From: Amaurobius ferox
Lineage: Eukaryota > Arthropoda > Arachnida > Araneae > Amaurobiidae
Direction of reading: 5' to 3'
Assembly (NCBI GenBank): GCA_951213105.1
Contig: OX578140.1
Coordinates: forward strand, 119,209,653-119,273,652
DNA length: 64,000 nucleotides
Shown here: piece after piece, positions 1-11,104 of the stretch
Layout of the letters: each line of letters starts with the position of its first letter
Position numbering within the stretch: position 1 is the first letter of the stretch
Made by a program: the position numbers and the translations under genes
The notes under the pieces: generated by a model
The model's input: the letters and a program-made list of their open reading frames with translations, nothing else
What the model was told of the DNA's origin: nothing
Databases searched by the model: none

Positions 1-1048
1 GAAATTTCGGATTTTCACAAGACCGGTAATACCAATGCTTAAACCCGGACCAAGCCCGAAGAAATTTATAAATGTAGAGTGAACTCAGGCTGAAGATAAC
101 TGCGTCTCAGCAAGCCCGAAATGATTTGTATTCAAATACGTTAAAAACAAATTTGTCAAAATTTTGTACAGAGAATTTAGTTTGTTTTCTTAAACATTTA
201 TCTTTACATAGCTGAAATAAAAGCAATAAATTCATGTATTCAATTTAAATCCATTTTAAAAATTTTCAAAATAAATATGTTGGGCCTGGTCGTAATGGAA
301 GTTTAAAAAAAAAAACTCAACCCTGCCCGAAACAATAGAAAACTCAAGCCCAGCCCAGGCCTAAGCCCCCTTTTAACTCTTTAAAACCCAAACTATAAAA
401 TTTTCATTTGCTGTAATACACAGGAGTAAGTAACAAGTTCTAATTTTTGGAATGGATTGTTCTAGTTTCAGCCAGAAGTGTTTTATTTTCTTCCCCATTT
501 TGGTTTCAACTTTAAAACTAAAACGTTTAAAATTCATTCATGGCATTTGTTCCAGTTGTTTGACAATTGAAGTTACGGTATGAAACATCTATTCAGTCCA
601 AGCAGATTTTAATCTTGATTGCCTGCTTTCCCTAGAAATTAAGAGTGCCAATGCGGTTTAAACTGCTTAGAGACAAGAGGATTTATATGATTGATTACAT
701 TCCAGTCCTTCAAGTTACCAAACATTGGAAAAAGGAGCAATTCCTTACATATCTTACTCCTCTGCCCCACCCATAGATTAGAATTCCGCCAGTCTGGTCC
801 TCTATTGGAGACTCCGCGTCGGCGAGTTTGATTGCGGCGGTTAAGCGCTGTGAGGGTGGTATATAAATATGCAGATATCCCACTTCATCGTAAAGCAGTT
901 GGTTCTAATTTATTACTGCTGTGCGATGTATTTAAGTCACATATATTAATGAATATAAAGTGAAAAAAAAATTCTTAGGAGGACAGGTAAAAAATTTGAA
1001 TAGCCGTCCTCGTGGAAGGACTACATTTTGCCGATTTCCCGAAGCCTA
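1..1048 (-). mobile_element. hAT-like non-autonomous element, copy a, cut by the window edge
   Basis: This stretch matches, in reverse complement, the element at 39005-41854 once the transposon nested in that copy is removed. Its terminal part near 995-1048 carries CGTCCTCG-type subterminal motifs and ends GATTTCCCGAAGCCTA, a slightly decayed version of the CAGGCTT inverted repeat of the second copy. It has no open reading frame of note. A TATA-like stretch lies near 863-880. The other terminus is left of the window. It contains the uninterrupted AGAAAACT site (337-344) into which another transposon inserted in the second copy. Confidence 0.72.
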
Positions 1049-1783
1049 CTTTATCACCTCTAGCTGATAGAACAAATGTTATGTTAATATAACGGGAATA
1101 GAAATCAGAGTTAAAAAAGCAGATATTGCAATCCAATGTGTGCCGCGTCGGTGTCCGCGATTTATGCCAAAGCAGAAACGAATACTGTGAACAACTGACT
1201 CGAATTGGTTAAGTTTCACTAATTTGGCCTTGAATTTTTCTTGATAAATATGTGTTCTCTCTCTAGCTTCTTTTTAAAATAATAAATTTGGATGTTTAAA
1301 TAAATATTTGAAAATAAATTACTGTATTTATGTAATTCTAATTTATTATATTGATTCTATTGATCTAGTTCTTTCAGTTTTGGTTCATGATGAAATAGTT
1401 CAGCATTAGATTTAGATACAGAAAATAGAAATTAAAAAAAAATTTCGATACATATTTTATGCTTTTTACTGAATTGTATAAGTGGGAGTTATATATTACT
1501 TAATGAAACTGTTTCGCTCAGTAAGCGCCTGGGGGGGGGGGGTCCATTTCTGATGTAGGGTGGTTCTGGCCTTCGGAAAGGGGATCATTTCTGATTTAAG
1601 GTAGTTCTATACTTTGTTTGTGATGAATTTCAATGCGTTTGACCTCTTAATTGTTTAAAAGTCATGAGAATTGTATTTGTGGCATACCCATGGATATTTT
1701 TAGTGACACTTTCAGAAATGTGTTGTCTGAGGGGGTGGGTCTCTTGACTTACTCAACTGTCTTACTTTTTCAGCTATTTAACA
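1049..1783. other. AT-rich non-coding stretch with a poly-G tract
   Basis: I see no gene here. There is a G run near 1531-1542 followed by an approximate direct repeat built on 'ATTTCTGATNTA' and 'GGT(G)GTTCT' between about 1545 and 1610. A short open frame beginning at 1651 runs into the adjacent piggyBac end and is not a gene. Confidence 0.5.
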
Positions 1784-2185
1784 TTAACCCTTTTGGGACG
1801 GTTGACGCGCCCGCGTGTCGGCTGAAAAACTTGCATTCAAGGACGACTGTCACGTATCGTCGTCGAGGAAAAACTTACCCTAAAGAACGAGGATCACGTC
1901 AGCGTGTTTTCATATGGGATGTTTTTATTTGAATTTATTTGTCTACTAGATGGAGTTAAATGTTCATGGGAACAGCTCCATTGTATTTTGCAGATATTTA
2001 ACCTTGGCATAGGGAGAATCCAATGAATTATTTCTCCATTTGGAGCAGTGAAACATGATTTTGTAATATAAACAAGAGCACTTCTCGCAGCATCAACAAT
2101 TTTATAATTGAGTTTCGGGTCTCGTTTTGATTTCAGTTTAATGAATTTGTTGGTGAATTATAAGAATATGTGAGAGTATTTTTTT

Positions 2186-2218
2186 GGGGGGTGGGGGGTG
2201 GGGGGTGGGGGTGGGGGG
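2186..2218 (+). repeat. G-rich (GGGGGGT)n tract, quadruplex-capable
   Basis: Five consecutive runs of five or six G are separated by single T residues inside piggyBac derivative A. The pattern satisfies the usual four-run G-quadruplex rule on the + strand. The same place in derivative B shows a C-rich run (about 3532-3548), so the tract seems to belong to the family. Confidence 0.8.
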
Positions 2219-2278
2219 TAAAGGAATGTGCGGCAGTGAAATGATTAGTTTATTTTGGATAAAAGAATGGTTGGGCTG

Positions 2279-2478
2279 AGACATTTTCTTTCTGTGGAAG
2301 AATATATTCGTATGGTAAAAGAACCAGACAGTAATGAAAGTGATGCAGCTAGTGAAGATTCGTGGGCTACAAAAGGCAAAAGAAAGACATAGTCTAATGT
2401 ATAGACAGTTATTATGAATGCAAAGATTGCAATGTTGGTCTGTGCATGGATTCTTGCTTTGAAATAAATATACCATAA
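2279..2478 (+). pseudogene. piggyBac transposase remnant: N-terminal acidic leader joined to C-terminal zinc finger
   Basis: Two separate transposase pieces can be read. From 2279 to 2392 a frame begins RHFLSVEEYIRM, continues through an acidic Asp/Ser/Glu-rich stretch and stops at TAG (2390-2392). Acidic leaders of this sort are usual at the N-terminus of piggyBac transposases. From 2410 another frame reads YYECKDCNVGLCMDSCFE and stops at 2476-2478. This is the C-x2-C-x5-C-x3-C cysteine cluster that ends piggyBac (DDE_Tnp_1_7) transposases. The whole catalytic centre is missing between them, so this is an internal deletion and not a working gene. Confidence 0.7.
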
Positions 2479-2887
2479 GCAAAAGGTGTATTAATTAATG
2501 AAAATAGCTATGCTATTTTCTTGTATATATATGTACATAATTTCTATTAGCTATATAAATATTTCATTACAATCATTTCAATATTTTTTCTGATTAACTG
2601 ATATCTATTTTAATCAAGGTAACTAATCATTTTTAATACACTAAAATGCTTAATATTTTGATAAAAGAAAATTTGTATGAAAATTATACATCAAATAGAA
2701 AATAAGTATTTCCTCTATTCCTGAAAAAAGTAGAATGCTGTGTTGAACAGGTGACTTTCAGTGAATTTTTTTCGAGAGTTAGGCTAAGCACAAAAAATTA
2801 GCTGTCCTTTGGGAACAGTTCGGAAACAAAGTGCTCTGTCTTTTGGGCCACGGCAGTTTCAGAATGCCGCCATCCCGAAAGGGTTAA

Positions 2888-3976
2888 CCCTTTCGGGATG
2901 GCGACATTCCGAAACTACAGTGGCCCAAAAGACGAAGCACTTCGTTTCCGAAATGTGCCCAAAAGACGGCTATTTTTTTGCGCTAAGCCTAACTCTAGAA
3001 AAAAAATTCACTAAAAATCACCCGTTCAACACAGCATTCTACTTTTTTCAGGAAGAAAGGAAATACTTATTTTCTATTTGATGTATATTTTTTATACAAA
3101 TTTTCTTTTATCAAAATATTAAAAATTTTAGTGTATATATGTTTTAGGTACAGATGGATAATTCTTTGGCATGTCCTTCCGATTTTTTAAAACTGTACCA
3201 CATACATGCGTATTCTTAGACAACAAATACTTTGCAAGTACAGGAGAGGTAAAAAATTTATCCAAATACAAAGTATATCCTTTTCCTAAAAGTTCACTTA
3301 GAAATGTTTTCACAACGCGTTCTCCATACCCACCATCAGAGCTTGATAATCCCGTGTCCTTTCCAGTATACACAAGGAAATTCCATTTATGGCCTCATTC
3401 CGATTCTGACGATTTATATATTTTTATTCCATATCTGGACCTTTTCGATGGGATATATTAACGAAATCCCAGCCTTCCTTTCCATGAGAACATAAATAAC
3501 CTAATCATTTCATTGCCGCACATTCCTTTACCCCCCCCCCTCCCCCACCCACTCAAAAAAAAAAAACTCCTACAACTAATTCAACAACTAAATTCAACCT
3601 CTAATTCAACAACGAAATCAATAAAAGACAAAATCAGAACAAGACCCGGAACTCAATTATAAAATTGTTGATGCTACGAGAAGTGCTCTGTTTACTTTAC
3701 AAAACCATGTGTTTCACCGCTCCAAATGGAGAAATAATTCATTGGATTCTCCTTGTGCCAAGGTCAAACATCTACAAAATACATTTAAGTTGCTTCCACG
3801 GGCATTTAACGCCATCTAGGAGACAAATACATTCAAATTAAAATGTTCCACGTAGAAACACCAATACGTGCCAGTCGTCCTTTAGGGTAAAATTTCCTCC
3901 AGCCCGTGGGCGTGCCGTTCGTCCTTGAATGCAAGTTCGCAGCTGGCACCTGGGCGTGCCGTTCGTCGCGAAAGTG
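2888..3976 (-). mobile_element. piggyBac-like internal-deletion derivative B
   Basis: It is bounded by the shared TTAA at 2884-2887 and by TTAA at 3977-3980. Ends are CCCTTTCGGGATGGCG at the left and, read inwards, CACTTTCGCGACGAACGGC at the right. It is the same family as derivative A in opposite orientation, but a different internal part of the transposase was kept. A shorter relative lies at 28820-29491. Confidence 0.82.
3128..3465 (-). pseudogene. piggyBac transposase fragment, central DDE region
   Basis: Read on the minus strand, this begins near 3465 with an IPSKRSRYGIK motif. After one in-frame TGA it continues with KWNFLVYTGKDTG and then GYTLYLDKFFTSPVLA and CGTVLKNRKDMPK. These are the recognisable blocks of the DDE_Tnp_1_7 catalytic core: the region before the second Asp, the 'LYLDKFFTSP' block holding a catalytic Asp, and the 'NRK.MP' block. 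About 110 codons survive out of a protein normally of 500-600 residues. N- and C-terminal parts are absent here, and partly present in the neighbouring derivative A. Confidence 0.85.
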
Positions 3977-3980
3977 TTAA

Positions 3981-5285
3981 AGACTGAAAAAATTATAGAT
4001 ATTTGTTAAAAAATGTTAAAAATCAATTTTCAACCTGATACTTGATTCCTTGATCTGACGTGTTCCTTAAAATTCCCCCCCCCCCCCTTCACCAGCGACT
4101 ACTCAATTCTACTTTATGGATTATTCTACAAATTCTACTTATGGATTATTCTACAAATTCTACTTTATGGATTATTATTATTATTATTTACTCAATTTTA
4201 CAAATGCTATTGAACAAAATTTTGCTTTTACAAGATTTTTATCAAAATCAGCTTCCAAAACATTTGCAGAATTCGTACCCATTTTTCAGAATGAAATTGC
4301 CAGTATTTTTCCTGTTGCTTTCAGCAAACTTGAAGTTGTTGAAGTTCAAATAAATACAGAATTTTTTCCATAACAGTGCATAATCAAAGCATAATTCATT
4401 TTTCTGTTTCAAAATAAATATGGTTTAGGACATGAAAAGTGTTTATTAATTTAATATTACTATTTTATTTATTGTTTCATGCATTATAAATAAAATATAT
4501 TTTAAAATAACTTTTAATATAATAAAAACAAATTTATAATTTTAAAACCAGATTTTTTTAGAAACAGAAGACTGTCTTTAGATTCATAGCAGATTCACAT
4601 AGGAAGGGGATGTAAATTGTTAAATATAAGAATAATCTTATTGCTAAAAGAGTTGGTAAATTATACAACACATTTAAGACATTAACATAGAAAAAAATAT
4701 TTGTAAACTTTTGGGATTACAAACTGAATTGTGCAACCACACTGTTTATATGAAAATAACTAAAAAATTAACCTTTATAATTAACCAGAATAGGAAAATA
4801 TGTTAGTTTAGTCAATCTAATATGCAATAATTACAGGACAGAGACAGGAAGAAAAAGATACTAATCAACGCTCGGCAATGCATGTGATGTCACCTGAATT
4901 AAACAATCCCACTATTTATGGAAAAATAATTACATTAACTTTAATAATTAACCAAAATGTGAGAATAAGCTAGTTTAGACTATCTAATGACTAATATTTA
5001 GAGGACGGAAAAGGATACTTGTAGACTCTAAGGACTACACGAGAATTCTCTGAATTGCACAATCTCACTAAATGTGTCGAAATAATTTTAAAATTAACTT
5101 GAATAATAAACCAAAATATGAAAATAAACTAAGTTTTAATAAGTTTTTCAATTTAATGTGCAATAATTACAGGATGGAAATGGAAGGAAAGAGAGAAAGG
5201 TAGGAAAAATATAGGCATTTTCCATAATTTTAAGGGTCTTATCCGTAGTCAGTAATTTTGTTCTGAAATCCGTAATGATTAGCAT
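3981..5285. other. Non-coding stretch with degenerate tandem repeats
   Basis: No gene is seen. There is a C run at about 4075-4087, then roughly three copies of a 26-bp unit containing ATTCTACAAATTCTACTT (about 4100-4170) and a short ATT microsatellite. Between about 4730 and 5190 three degenerate units of roughly 160 bp share a CAATCYCACT-like block (near 4735, 4903 and 5060), an AATTAACCAAAAT block and an AGGACRGAR block. The last five bases, AGCAT (5281-5285), are the left target duplication of the BEL complex. Confidence 0.5.
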
Positions 5286-5564
5286 TGTTAAGTAACACAC
5301 ATTGATTTCGTTATTCAAGTTTTATATTTAAATTTGCATTTCTTGTGAATTTGTTTATTTTAGTTTTGTAATAATGCTATGGCAACACTCTTGGGTTTCT
5401 GTAGACGTGGTCAGAGGAACGAGCGGTTTTGTTTACGAGTTGACGTTGGCTGTACGAATGTTCAGTTTTGAAGTAAAGTTTCTGGTTCCTGAAAAGCAGT
5501 TGTAATTATTTTTGTACATATTGAAACGTGTGAAGTTGGGTAAATTTCTAGGGCGTTTCTGACA
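5286..5564 (+). repeat. BEL LTR1
   Basis: This 279-bp LTR begins TGTTAAGTAACAC and ends GCGTTTCTGACA (TG...CA). It is the 5' LTR of the complex. It appears identical to LTR3 and differs from LTR2 by two bases near the GTCAGAGGAACG motif. It is preceded by the target duplication AGCAT. Confidence 0.92.
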
Positions 5565-5583
5565 TTTGGTGACCCGGACGTGA
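5565..5583 (+). other. Putative primer-binding site of the BEL element
   Basis: TTTGGTGACCCGGACGTGA follows the LTR directly. This is where a tRNA primer anneals to begin minus-strand synthesis. I could not assign the tRNA with certainty. The same sequence follows LTR2 at 15171 and is present inverted at about 14582-14600. Confidence 0.6.
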
Positions 5584-5655
5584 CCGTGAAGATAGAAAGG
5601 TTAGTTTCGTTTGGAATTTTGTTTTAACTAAGCCTGTCGCTGTCACATTTTCATA

Positions 5656-8600
5656 ATGGAACTGTTCATAAGAAAGCGAAAGCCGATTCGAGCATCTTTT
5701 ACAAAGTCGTATAACATTTTGACAGCGGCTTTAATTGATGAGGAACCAGACGATAAAATTATTCAAACACATTTGGCAAATATGGACAGATTAATGATGA
5801 ATTTAGCAGAGATCGACGACGAAATCTGTAACGCTTTGCTTGCCGATGAGTCAAAAGTGGAAGAATATGAAACTGAATATGGGGTAATAGAAGAATATCG
5901 CGGAAAAATGGTTACTGCTAGGGTTGGCGTCGAAATGCATTTAAATAAAACCGCAACCAAACGAAGTGCGAGTTTTTCCCATGTTCAAGAAAAAACGAAA
6001 CTGAAGCTTCCTAAAATTGAATTTGTGAAATTTGGGGGTGAAATAAAAGATTGGCTAGCATTTTGGAGTCAATTCAAGAGAATCCATGAAGATAAATTGA
6101 TGGAAGAAGAAGATAAATTTCAATATTTAATTCAGTCTATGATCGTTGGCACAAGAGCAAAAGAAATAGTAGACAGCTTCCCTCCTACTGCAGAAAATTA
6201 TTCAAAAGCTGTTGAAAGCCTTAAAAATAGATTTGGAAGGGAAGAGCTACTCATAGAGTTCTATGTCAGGGAATTGCTTGGACTGGTGATTAAAAATGCA
6301 GTGTCTTCAAAATCCAAAGCAAATACAGCTCAATTGTATGATAAGTTAGAATCGCATTTAAGGTCTCTTGAATCAATTGGTATGACTTCTGACAAATACG
6401 CAGCAATGCTTTTTCCCCTTGTTGAATCTTGCATACCGGAAGAAATACTACGAGTCTGGTTAAGAAATCCGGTGGCGGCTAAAGGTGAAGAAAGTGATAC
6501 TTACATTGATAAGTTGAAAAACCTGTTATTGTTCCTAAGAACTGAAGTAGAAGGTGAAGAGCGTATCTCGCTTGCTAAAGCTGGTTTTAAGCAAAATGAG
6601 AAAAGTAGTCGAAAGGAAATTTGTAAGGAAACGGGTATGAATTTACCGACTGCTACTGATTTATTTTTAGGGATAAATTCATGTGAAAAGTCCATTTGTG
6701 TATTTTGCGGAAAATTTCATGAAAGTAAAGAATGCTTCAAAGCTCAAAAACTTTCTCTAGAAGAGAAGCACGATATTTTAAAAAGAAAGAAGGGATGCTT
6801 CACTTGTTTACGGATTGGACATCGTTCTAAACAGTGCAAATCACATGTTCGGTGTATAATTTGTTCCAAAAGGCACTGGGTAGTTATGTGTCCTGAACTA
6901 ACCAATAATAAAAGGGCTTTAGTTACAGAGTTCAAAGAAGGTGGGGATCAGAATATTACTTTATCCAGCCAAGGCCACTCTGAAGTACTATTGCAAACAC
7001 TGCTTGTGGTTCTTAAAGCTCACGGAAAAGACAGAAAAGTTAGGGCACTGATTGATACAGGTTCTCAGCGTTCTTATATTCTAGAAAGTACTGCAAGGCA
7101 GATGGGATTTAATCCTGTGAATACTGATATATTAACACAAGTCGTGTTTGGAGGAATCACCTCTAGGAGAGAGCACAAGTGCTACAATGTAATTTTGAAT
7201 AGTTCAGTTAATAACTATTGCTGTGAAATTAAAGTGTTAGACCAACCTGTTATATGTGGTTCAATACCAGGACTCAAGACTGGATTATGGTTGGAAGAAA
7301 TGAGACAAAAGGGAATCCAGCTCACGGATATAGGAAGCAATCAGCCACCTATTGAAATACTTATTGGAGCCGATTTCGCTGGTCAACTTTACACAGGACG
7401 CGTTCATCAGTTAAAGTGTGGACTGGTCGCTGTGCAAACTCATCAAGGATGGGTTGTAATGGGAAAGTCGCAAGAGGATTCAAAGTATAGCAATTATGGT
7501 TCGGTTTTAACTTCACTTTCGATTCATAGTAGCAATGTTCCTGATTTATGGAAGTTAGAAGCTATTGGAATCACTGAACCATGTGAACATCAAAGCAAAG
7601 ACGAAGTAGAAACAGCTGTTTCGGATCATTTCAAGAAAACAGTTAGAATTAATGAAGACGGAAGATATCAAGTTAGTCTTCCTTGGATGCATACTCAAGG
7701 AGAATTACCAACTAACAGAGAAATAGCTGAGAAGAGATTGAATTCCACAACATCTAAACTCATGAAAGAAGGAAAGTTTGAAAGCTACAATGCTGTTTTC
7801 CATGAGTGGTGGCAAGAAGGAATAATCACAGAAAGTTCAGAGAATAGTGGTCATTTTTTACCTCATCGAGGAGTATTTAAATGCAATTCATCGACTAATG
7901 TTAGACCTGTCTTTGATGCATCCTGTAAACAGAAAGGATCTTATTCCTTAAATGAATGTTTGGCAAAGGGACCAAATCTATTGGAACTGATTCCCACAAT
8001 ACTTTTGAAGTTTCGAGAGAAAAAAATCGGCGTTATTTCGGACATAAAGAAGGCTTTCTTGCAAATATCTGTTGTTAAAAGTGATCAAGAATTTTTAAAA
8101 TTTCTTTGGTGGCAAGGTGAAAGCCAGAATGCTATAAAGATTTTCCAACATTGCAGAGTAGTCTTTGGATTAAACTGTAGTCCTTTTCTTCTTGGAGCAG
8201 TGATACAACACCATTTGGACAAATATTCATCTTCAGCTCAACATAATGTAACACAGAAACTTAAATCAGCATTTTATGTTGATAATTGTGTGTGTTCTGT
8301 AGACTCTGAAGTGGAATTGCAAGAATTTGTTCAAATATCCACAGAGGTGATGGCGGAAGGAAAATTTGAATTAAGAGACTGGGAACATACCGAAATAACG
8401 GATACTTGTGTCAAATCTAATCCGTCAACAGTCTTGGGATTGTTATGGGACAAACAAGAAGATGTATTATTCTGTGACATCGCAGCGATAAGCAAACCTG
8501 AAGGGACCATCAGTAGAAGAACTATTTTATCTATTGCACAAAGACTATTTGACCCCATAGGTTTCACTTGTCCAGTTACATTGTATCCTAAGTTGTTATT

Positions 8601-9060
8601 ACAAAATAGTTGGAAATCTAAATTGAGTTGGGATGCTGAAGTACCGAAAGATGTTTCACATAACTTTTTGAAATGGATCGCTGAACTACAAATGCTTAAT
8701 GTCGTGAGGATTCCTAGACATGCTTTTATCAATGATAACTCAACATTGAGTCTACATGTGTTTTGTGATGCATCTGGGATTTCATATGCAGCTGTTGTAT
8801 ATGTGCGATGTGAAACCTATACTAATATTTCCGTGCAGCTACTCATGGCAAAATCAAGAGTTGCACCATTAAAACCCATTTCTATTCCAAGACTAGAACT
8901 TTTAGCTTGTTGTATTGGTGCACGTCTAGCAGACTTTGTGAAGAGAAGTTTGAAATTTGATTCTGTTAGGGAATATTTCTGGACGGATTCTTCTACTGCC
9001 CTACACTGGATTAAAAGAAATGAGCAGTGGGGAGTATTTGTCAAAAATAGAGTAAATTAA
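5656..9060 (+). CDS. BEL/Pao gag-pol polyprotein, + arm (gag, protease, reverse transcriptase, start of RNase H region)
   Basis: This open frame of 1134 codons encodes the retrotransposon polyprotein. In order it shows a DUF1759-type Gag region (about residues 120-275, 'KDWLAFWSQF'), zinc knuckles including C381-x2-C384-x4-H389-x4-C394, an aspartic protease of the DUF1758 type with DTGS (D467), a reverse transcriptase beginning near FDASCK (753) with the catalytic YVDN motif at 874-877, and the Pao-specific region with FCDASG and FWTDSSTALHW. YVDN instead of YVDD is common in BEL/Pao. The start ATG lies 92 bp after the LTR. The frame ends at a TAA (9058-9060) where family members read on, and the same stop occurs in the inverted copy. 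Apart from that stop the frame continues to 9727. Confidence 0.93.
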   Translation: MELFIRKRKPIRASFTKSYNILTAALIDEEPDDKIIQTHLANMDRLMMNLAEIDDEICNALLADESKVEEYETEYGVIEEYRGKMVTARVGVEMHLNKTATKRSASFSHVQEKTKLKLPKIEFVKFGGEIKDWLAFWSQFKRIHEDKLMEEEDKFQYLIQSMIVGTRAKEIVDSFPPTAENYSKAVESLKNRFGREELLIEFYVRELLGLVIKNAVSSKSKANTAQLYDKLESHLRSLESIGMTSDKYAAMLFPLVESCIPEEILRVWLRNPVAAKGEESDTYIDKLKNLLLFLRTEVEGEERISLAKAGFKQNEKSSRKEICKETGMNLPTATDLFLGINSCEKSICVFCGKFHESKECFKAQKLSLEEKHDILKRKKGCFTCLRIGHRSKQCKSHVRCIICSKRHWVVMCPELTNNKRALVTEFKEGGDQNITLSSQGHSEVLLQTLLVVLKAHGKDRKVRALIDTGSQRSYILESTARQMGFNPVNTDILTQVVFGGITSRREHKCYNVILNSSVNNYCCEIKVLDQPVICGSIPGLKTGLWLEEMRQKGIQLTDIGSNQPPIEILIGADFAGQLYTGRVHQLKCGLVAVQTHQGWVVMGKSQEDSKYSNYGSVLTSLSIHSSNVPDLWKLEAIGITEPCEHQSKDEVETAVSDHFKKTVRINEDGRYQVSLPWMHTQGELPTNREIAEKRLNSTTSKLMKEGKFESYNAVFHEWWQEGIITESSENSGHFLPHRGVFKCNSSTNVRPVFDASCKQKGSYSLNECLAKGPNLLELIPTILLKFREKKIGVISDIKKAFLQISVVKSDQEFLKFLWWQGESQNAIKIFQHCRVVFGLNCSPFLLGAVIQHHLDKYSSSAQHNVTQKLKSAFYVDNCVCSVDSEVELQEFVQISTEVMAEGKFELRDWEHTEITDTCVKSNPSTVLGLLWDKQEDVLFCDIAAISKPEGTISRRTILSIAQRLFDPIGFTCPVTLYPKLLLQNSWKSKLSWDAEVPKDVSHNFLKWIAELQMLNVVRIPRHAFINDNSTLSLHVFCDASGISYAAVVYVRCETYTNISVQLLMAKSRVAPLKPISIPRLELLACCIGARLADFVKRSLKFDSVREYFWTDSSTALHWIKRNEQWGVFVKNRVN

Positions 9061-9727
9061 ATCCAGAAATTATCTAATATTGAAAATTGGAGACATGTTA
9101 ATAGCCAAAATAATCCTGCTGATCTGCCCTCCAGAGGATGCTCAGTGAAGAAATTAATTGAATCCCGATGGTGGGAGGGACCTCCATGGCTGAAACAGAA
9201 TGAAAAGGATTGGCCCCGCTCTGAATGCACGGTTAATGAAATAGACGTGCTGCAAGAAAGAAAAAATATCTCTGCGGTTCTGTTGAGTAAAACGTTTAAA
9301 GAGACATGGTTTCTATCATATTTTTCAAAGTATACAAAAATTATAAGAATGGTAGGATGGATTTTGAGATTTCTTCAGAATGCTCGAAAGAACATTCATG
9401 ATCGAAACACTGGAGAATTATCTGCTGATGAGTTGAATAAAGCTGAAAAGGCAATTATCAAAACTGTTCAAAGAGATACCTTTACCAAGGAACGGTTAAA
9501 TAGTTTGAAATCCTTGTGTCTGTTGAAAGACCGTGATGGTTTAATTCGAGTGGAAACAAAGTTGACAGAACGTAAAGATGAAGACAATTTCAAGTACCCA
9601 ATACTACTGCCAAGCGAACATAAATTGGTAGAACTTATCATCCAAGAACACCATGCAACCAAACTTCATGCCGGATTACATTCCTTATTGTCAGATTTGC
9701 GTGAAAAATTCTGGATACTTAATGGAA
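9061..9727 (+). pseudogene. BEL/Pao pol continuation after the in-frame TAA; integrase truncated
   Basis: The reading frame of the preceding polyprotein continues after the TAA without shift through 'NPADLPSRG' and the start of the integrase zinc-binding region (EHHATKLHAGLHS). It breaks off after FWILNG, where the sequence jumps into the inverted copy (junction 9727/9728). The frame then gains eight unrelated codons and stops at 9751-9753. The second half of the zinc-binding motif and the whole DDE core are missing, so this arm cannot supply an integrase. Confidence 0.85.
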
Positions 9728-11104
9728 CTGCTGATATCTCAGTCTTTTTGTGAGATCCACTTTGTCCAAAAGGTCCAAGTCTGGCACTCCCACCGTCTGC
9801 ATGTCCTGCAAAAACATAGCCGGAGTCAAAGGAGTTAGATTTTCAGGATCTTCGGAAATGTAAGTCAGTGGTCTGGCATTAATTATTGCTTCGCAATCGC
9901 AGAGAATGCTCATCATTTCTTCATAGTCTAAAGAAGCTGTTCCCAAGACCCGTCTCAACAGTCTCTTAACCATCTGCACAAGACGTTCCCAAAACCCTCC
10001 CCACCAAGCAGCGGAGGGTGGATTGAACTTCCAAGTAATTCTTTTGACTGCTGTTTCTATTTCAATGGTTTTCCAATCAATTTTTTGTAGAAGATTATCA
10101 GCTCCGACAAAATTACTTCCATTATCACTATAGATGGTATTGGGTCTTCCACGACGTGCTATGAACCGTCTGAAACTGAGCAGAAAAGCTTTAGTAGATA
10201 ATGATGTTATGAGCTCCAAATGAATAGCCCTATAAACAGCACACGTATAAAGAACAACCCAACTTTTCACACCTCCCCTCAATATGAGGGGTCCAGCCAG
10301 ATCTACTCCAGTAATTTCAAAAACTGACGCTTGTCTCACTCTGTCTTCTGGAAGAGGAACTGGAGTTGTTTGTATACATTTTGCATTGTGTCTCTTGCAT
10401 CTAATGCATTTCGAAATTACACGGCGTACTGTTCTCCTTCCATTAAGTATCCAGAATTTTTCACGCAAATCTGACAATAAGGAATGTAATCCGGCATGAA
10501 GTTTGGTTGCATGGTGTTCTTGGATGATAAGTTCTACCAATTTATGTTCGCTTGGCAGTAGTATTGGGTACTTGAAATTGTCTTCATCTTTACGTTCTGT
10601 CAACTTTGTTTCCACTCGAATTAAACCATCACGGTCTTTCAACAGACACAAGGATTTCAAACTATTTAACCGTTCCTTGGTAAAGGTATCTCTTTGAACA
10701 GTTTTGATAATTGCCTTTTCAGCTTTATTCAACTCATCAGCAGATAATTCTCCAGTGTTTCGATCATGAATGTTCTTTCGAGCATTCTGAAGAAATCTCA
10801 AAATCCATCCTACCATTCTTATAATTTTTGTATACTTTGAAAAATATGATAGAAACCATGTCTCTTTAAACGTTTTACTCAACAGAACCGCAGAGATATT
10901 TTTTCTTTCTTGCAGCACGTCTATTTCATTAACCGTGCATTCAGAGCGGGGCCAATCCTTTTCATTCTGTTTCAGCCATGGAGGTCCCTCCCACCATCGG
11001 GATTCAATTAATTTCTTCACTGAGCATCCTCTGGAGGGCAGATCAGCAGGATTATTTTGGCTATTAACATGTCTCCAATTTTCAATATTAGATAATTTCT
11101 GGAT
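9728..11104 (-). pseudogene. BEL/Pao pol, inverted arm: integrase portion
   Basis: Read leftwards from 11104, this continues the inverted gag-pol after its shared TAA. It contains the integrase zinc region (HHATKLH, then CIRCKRHNAKC), the first catalytic Asp in GVDLAGP, the second in YSDNGSNF and the Glu in GGFWERLV. It ends at RYQQ, where it meets the + arm. The C-terminal DUF5641-like tail is therefore missing. The part between 9728 and 10437 has no partner in the + arm and forms the spacer of the palindrome. Confidence 0.88.

Larger units (their letters stand above)
1788..2883 (+). mobile_element. piggyBac-like internal-deletion derivative A
   Basis: The element is bounded by TTAA at 1784-1787 and 2884-2887, the target sequence of piggyBac transposons. 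Its left end begins CCCTTTTGGGACGG and its right end, read inwards, begins CCCTTTCGGGATGGCG. The outer ~320 bp match in inverted orientation the outer end of the neighbouring derivative (about 3655-3976), and the inner ~180 bp match the start of that derivative. It keeps only scraps of transposase sequence. It shares its right TTAA with derivative B. Confidence 0.82.

Noticed and set aside
1651..1932. 93-codon + frame as a gene
   Set aside because: It crosses the piggyBac terminus at 1788 and has no recognisable domain; it is a chance frame over an element border.
5763..9662. Several 60-130 codon frames opposite to the BEL gag-pol
   Set aside because: They are antisense shadows of the long coding frame and recur mirror-wise in the inverted arm.
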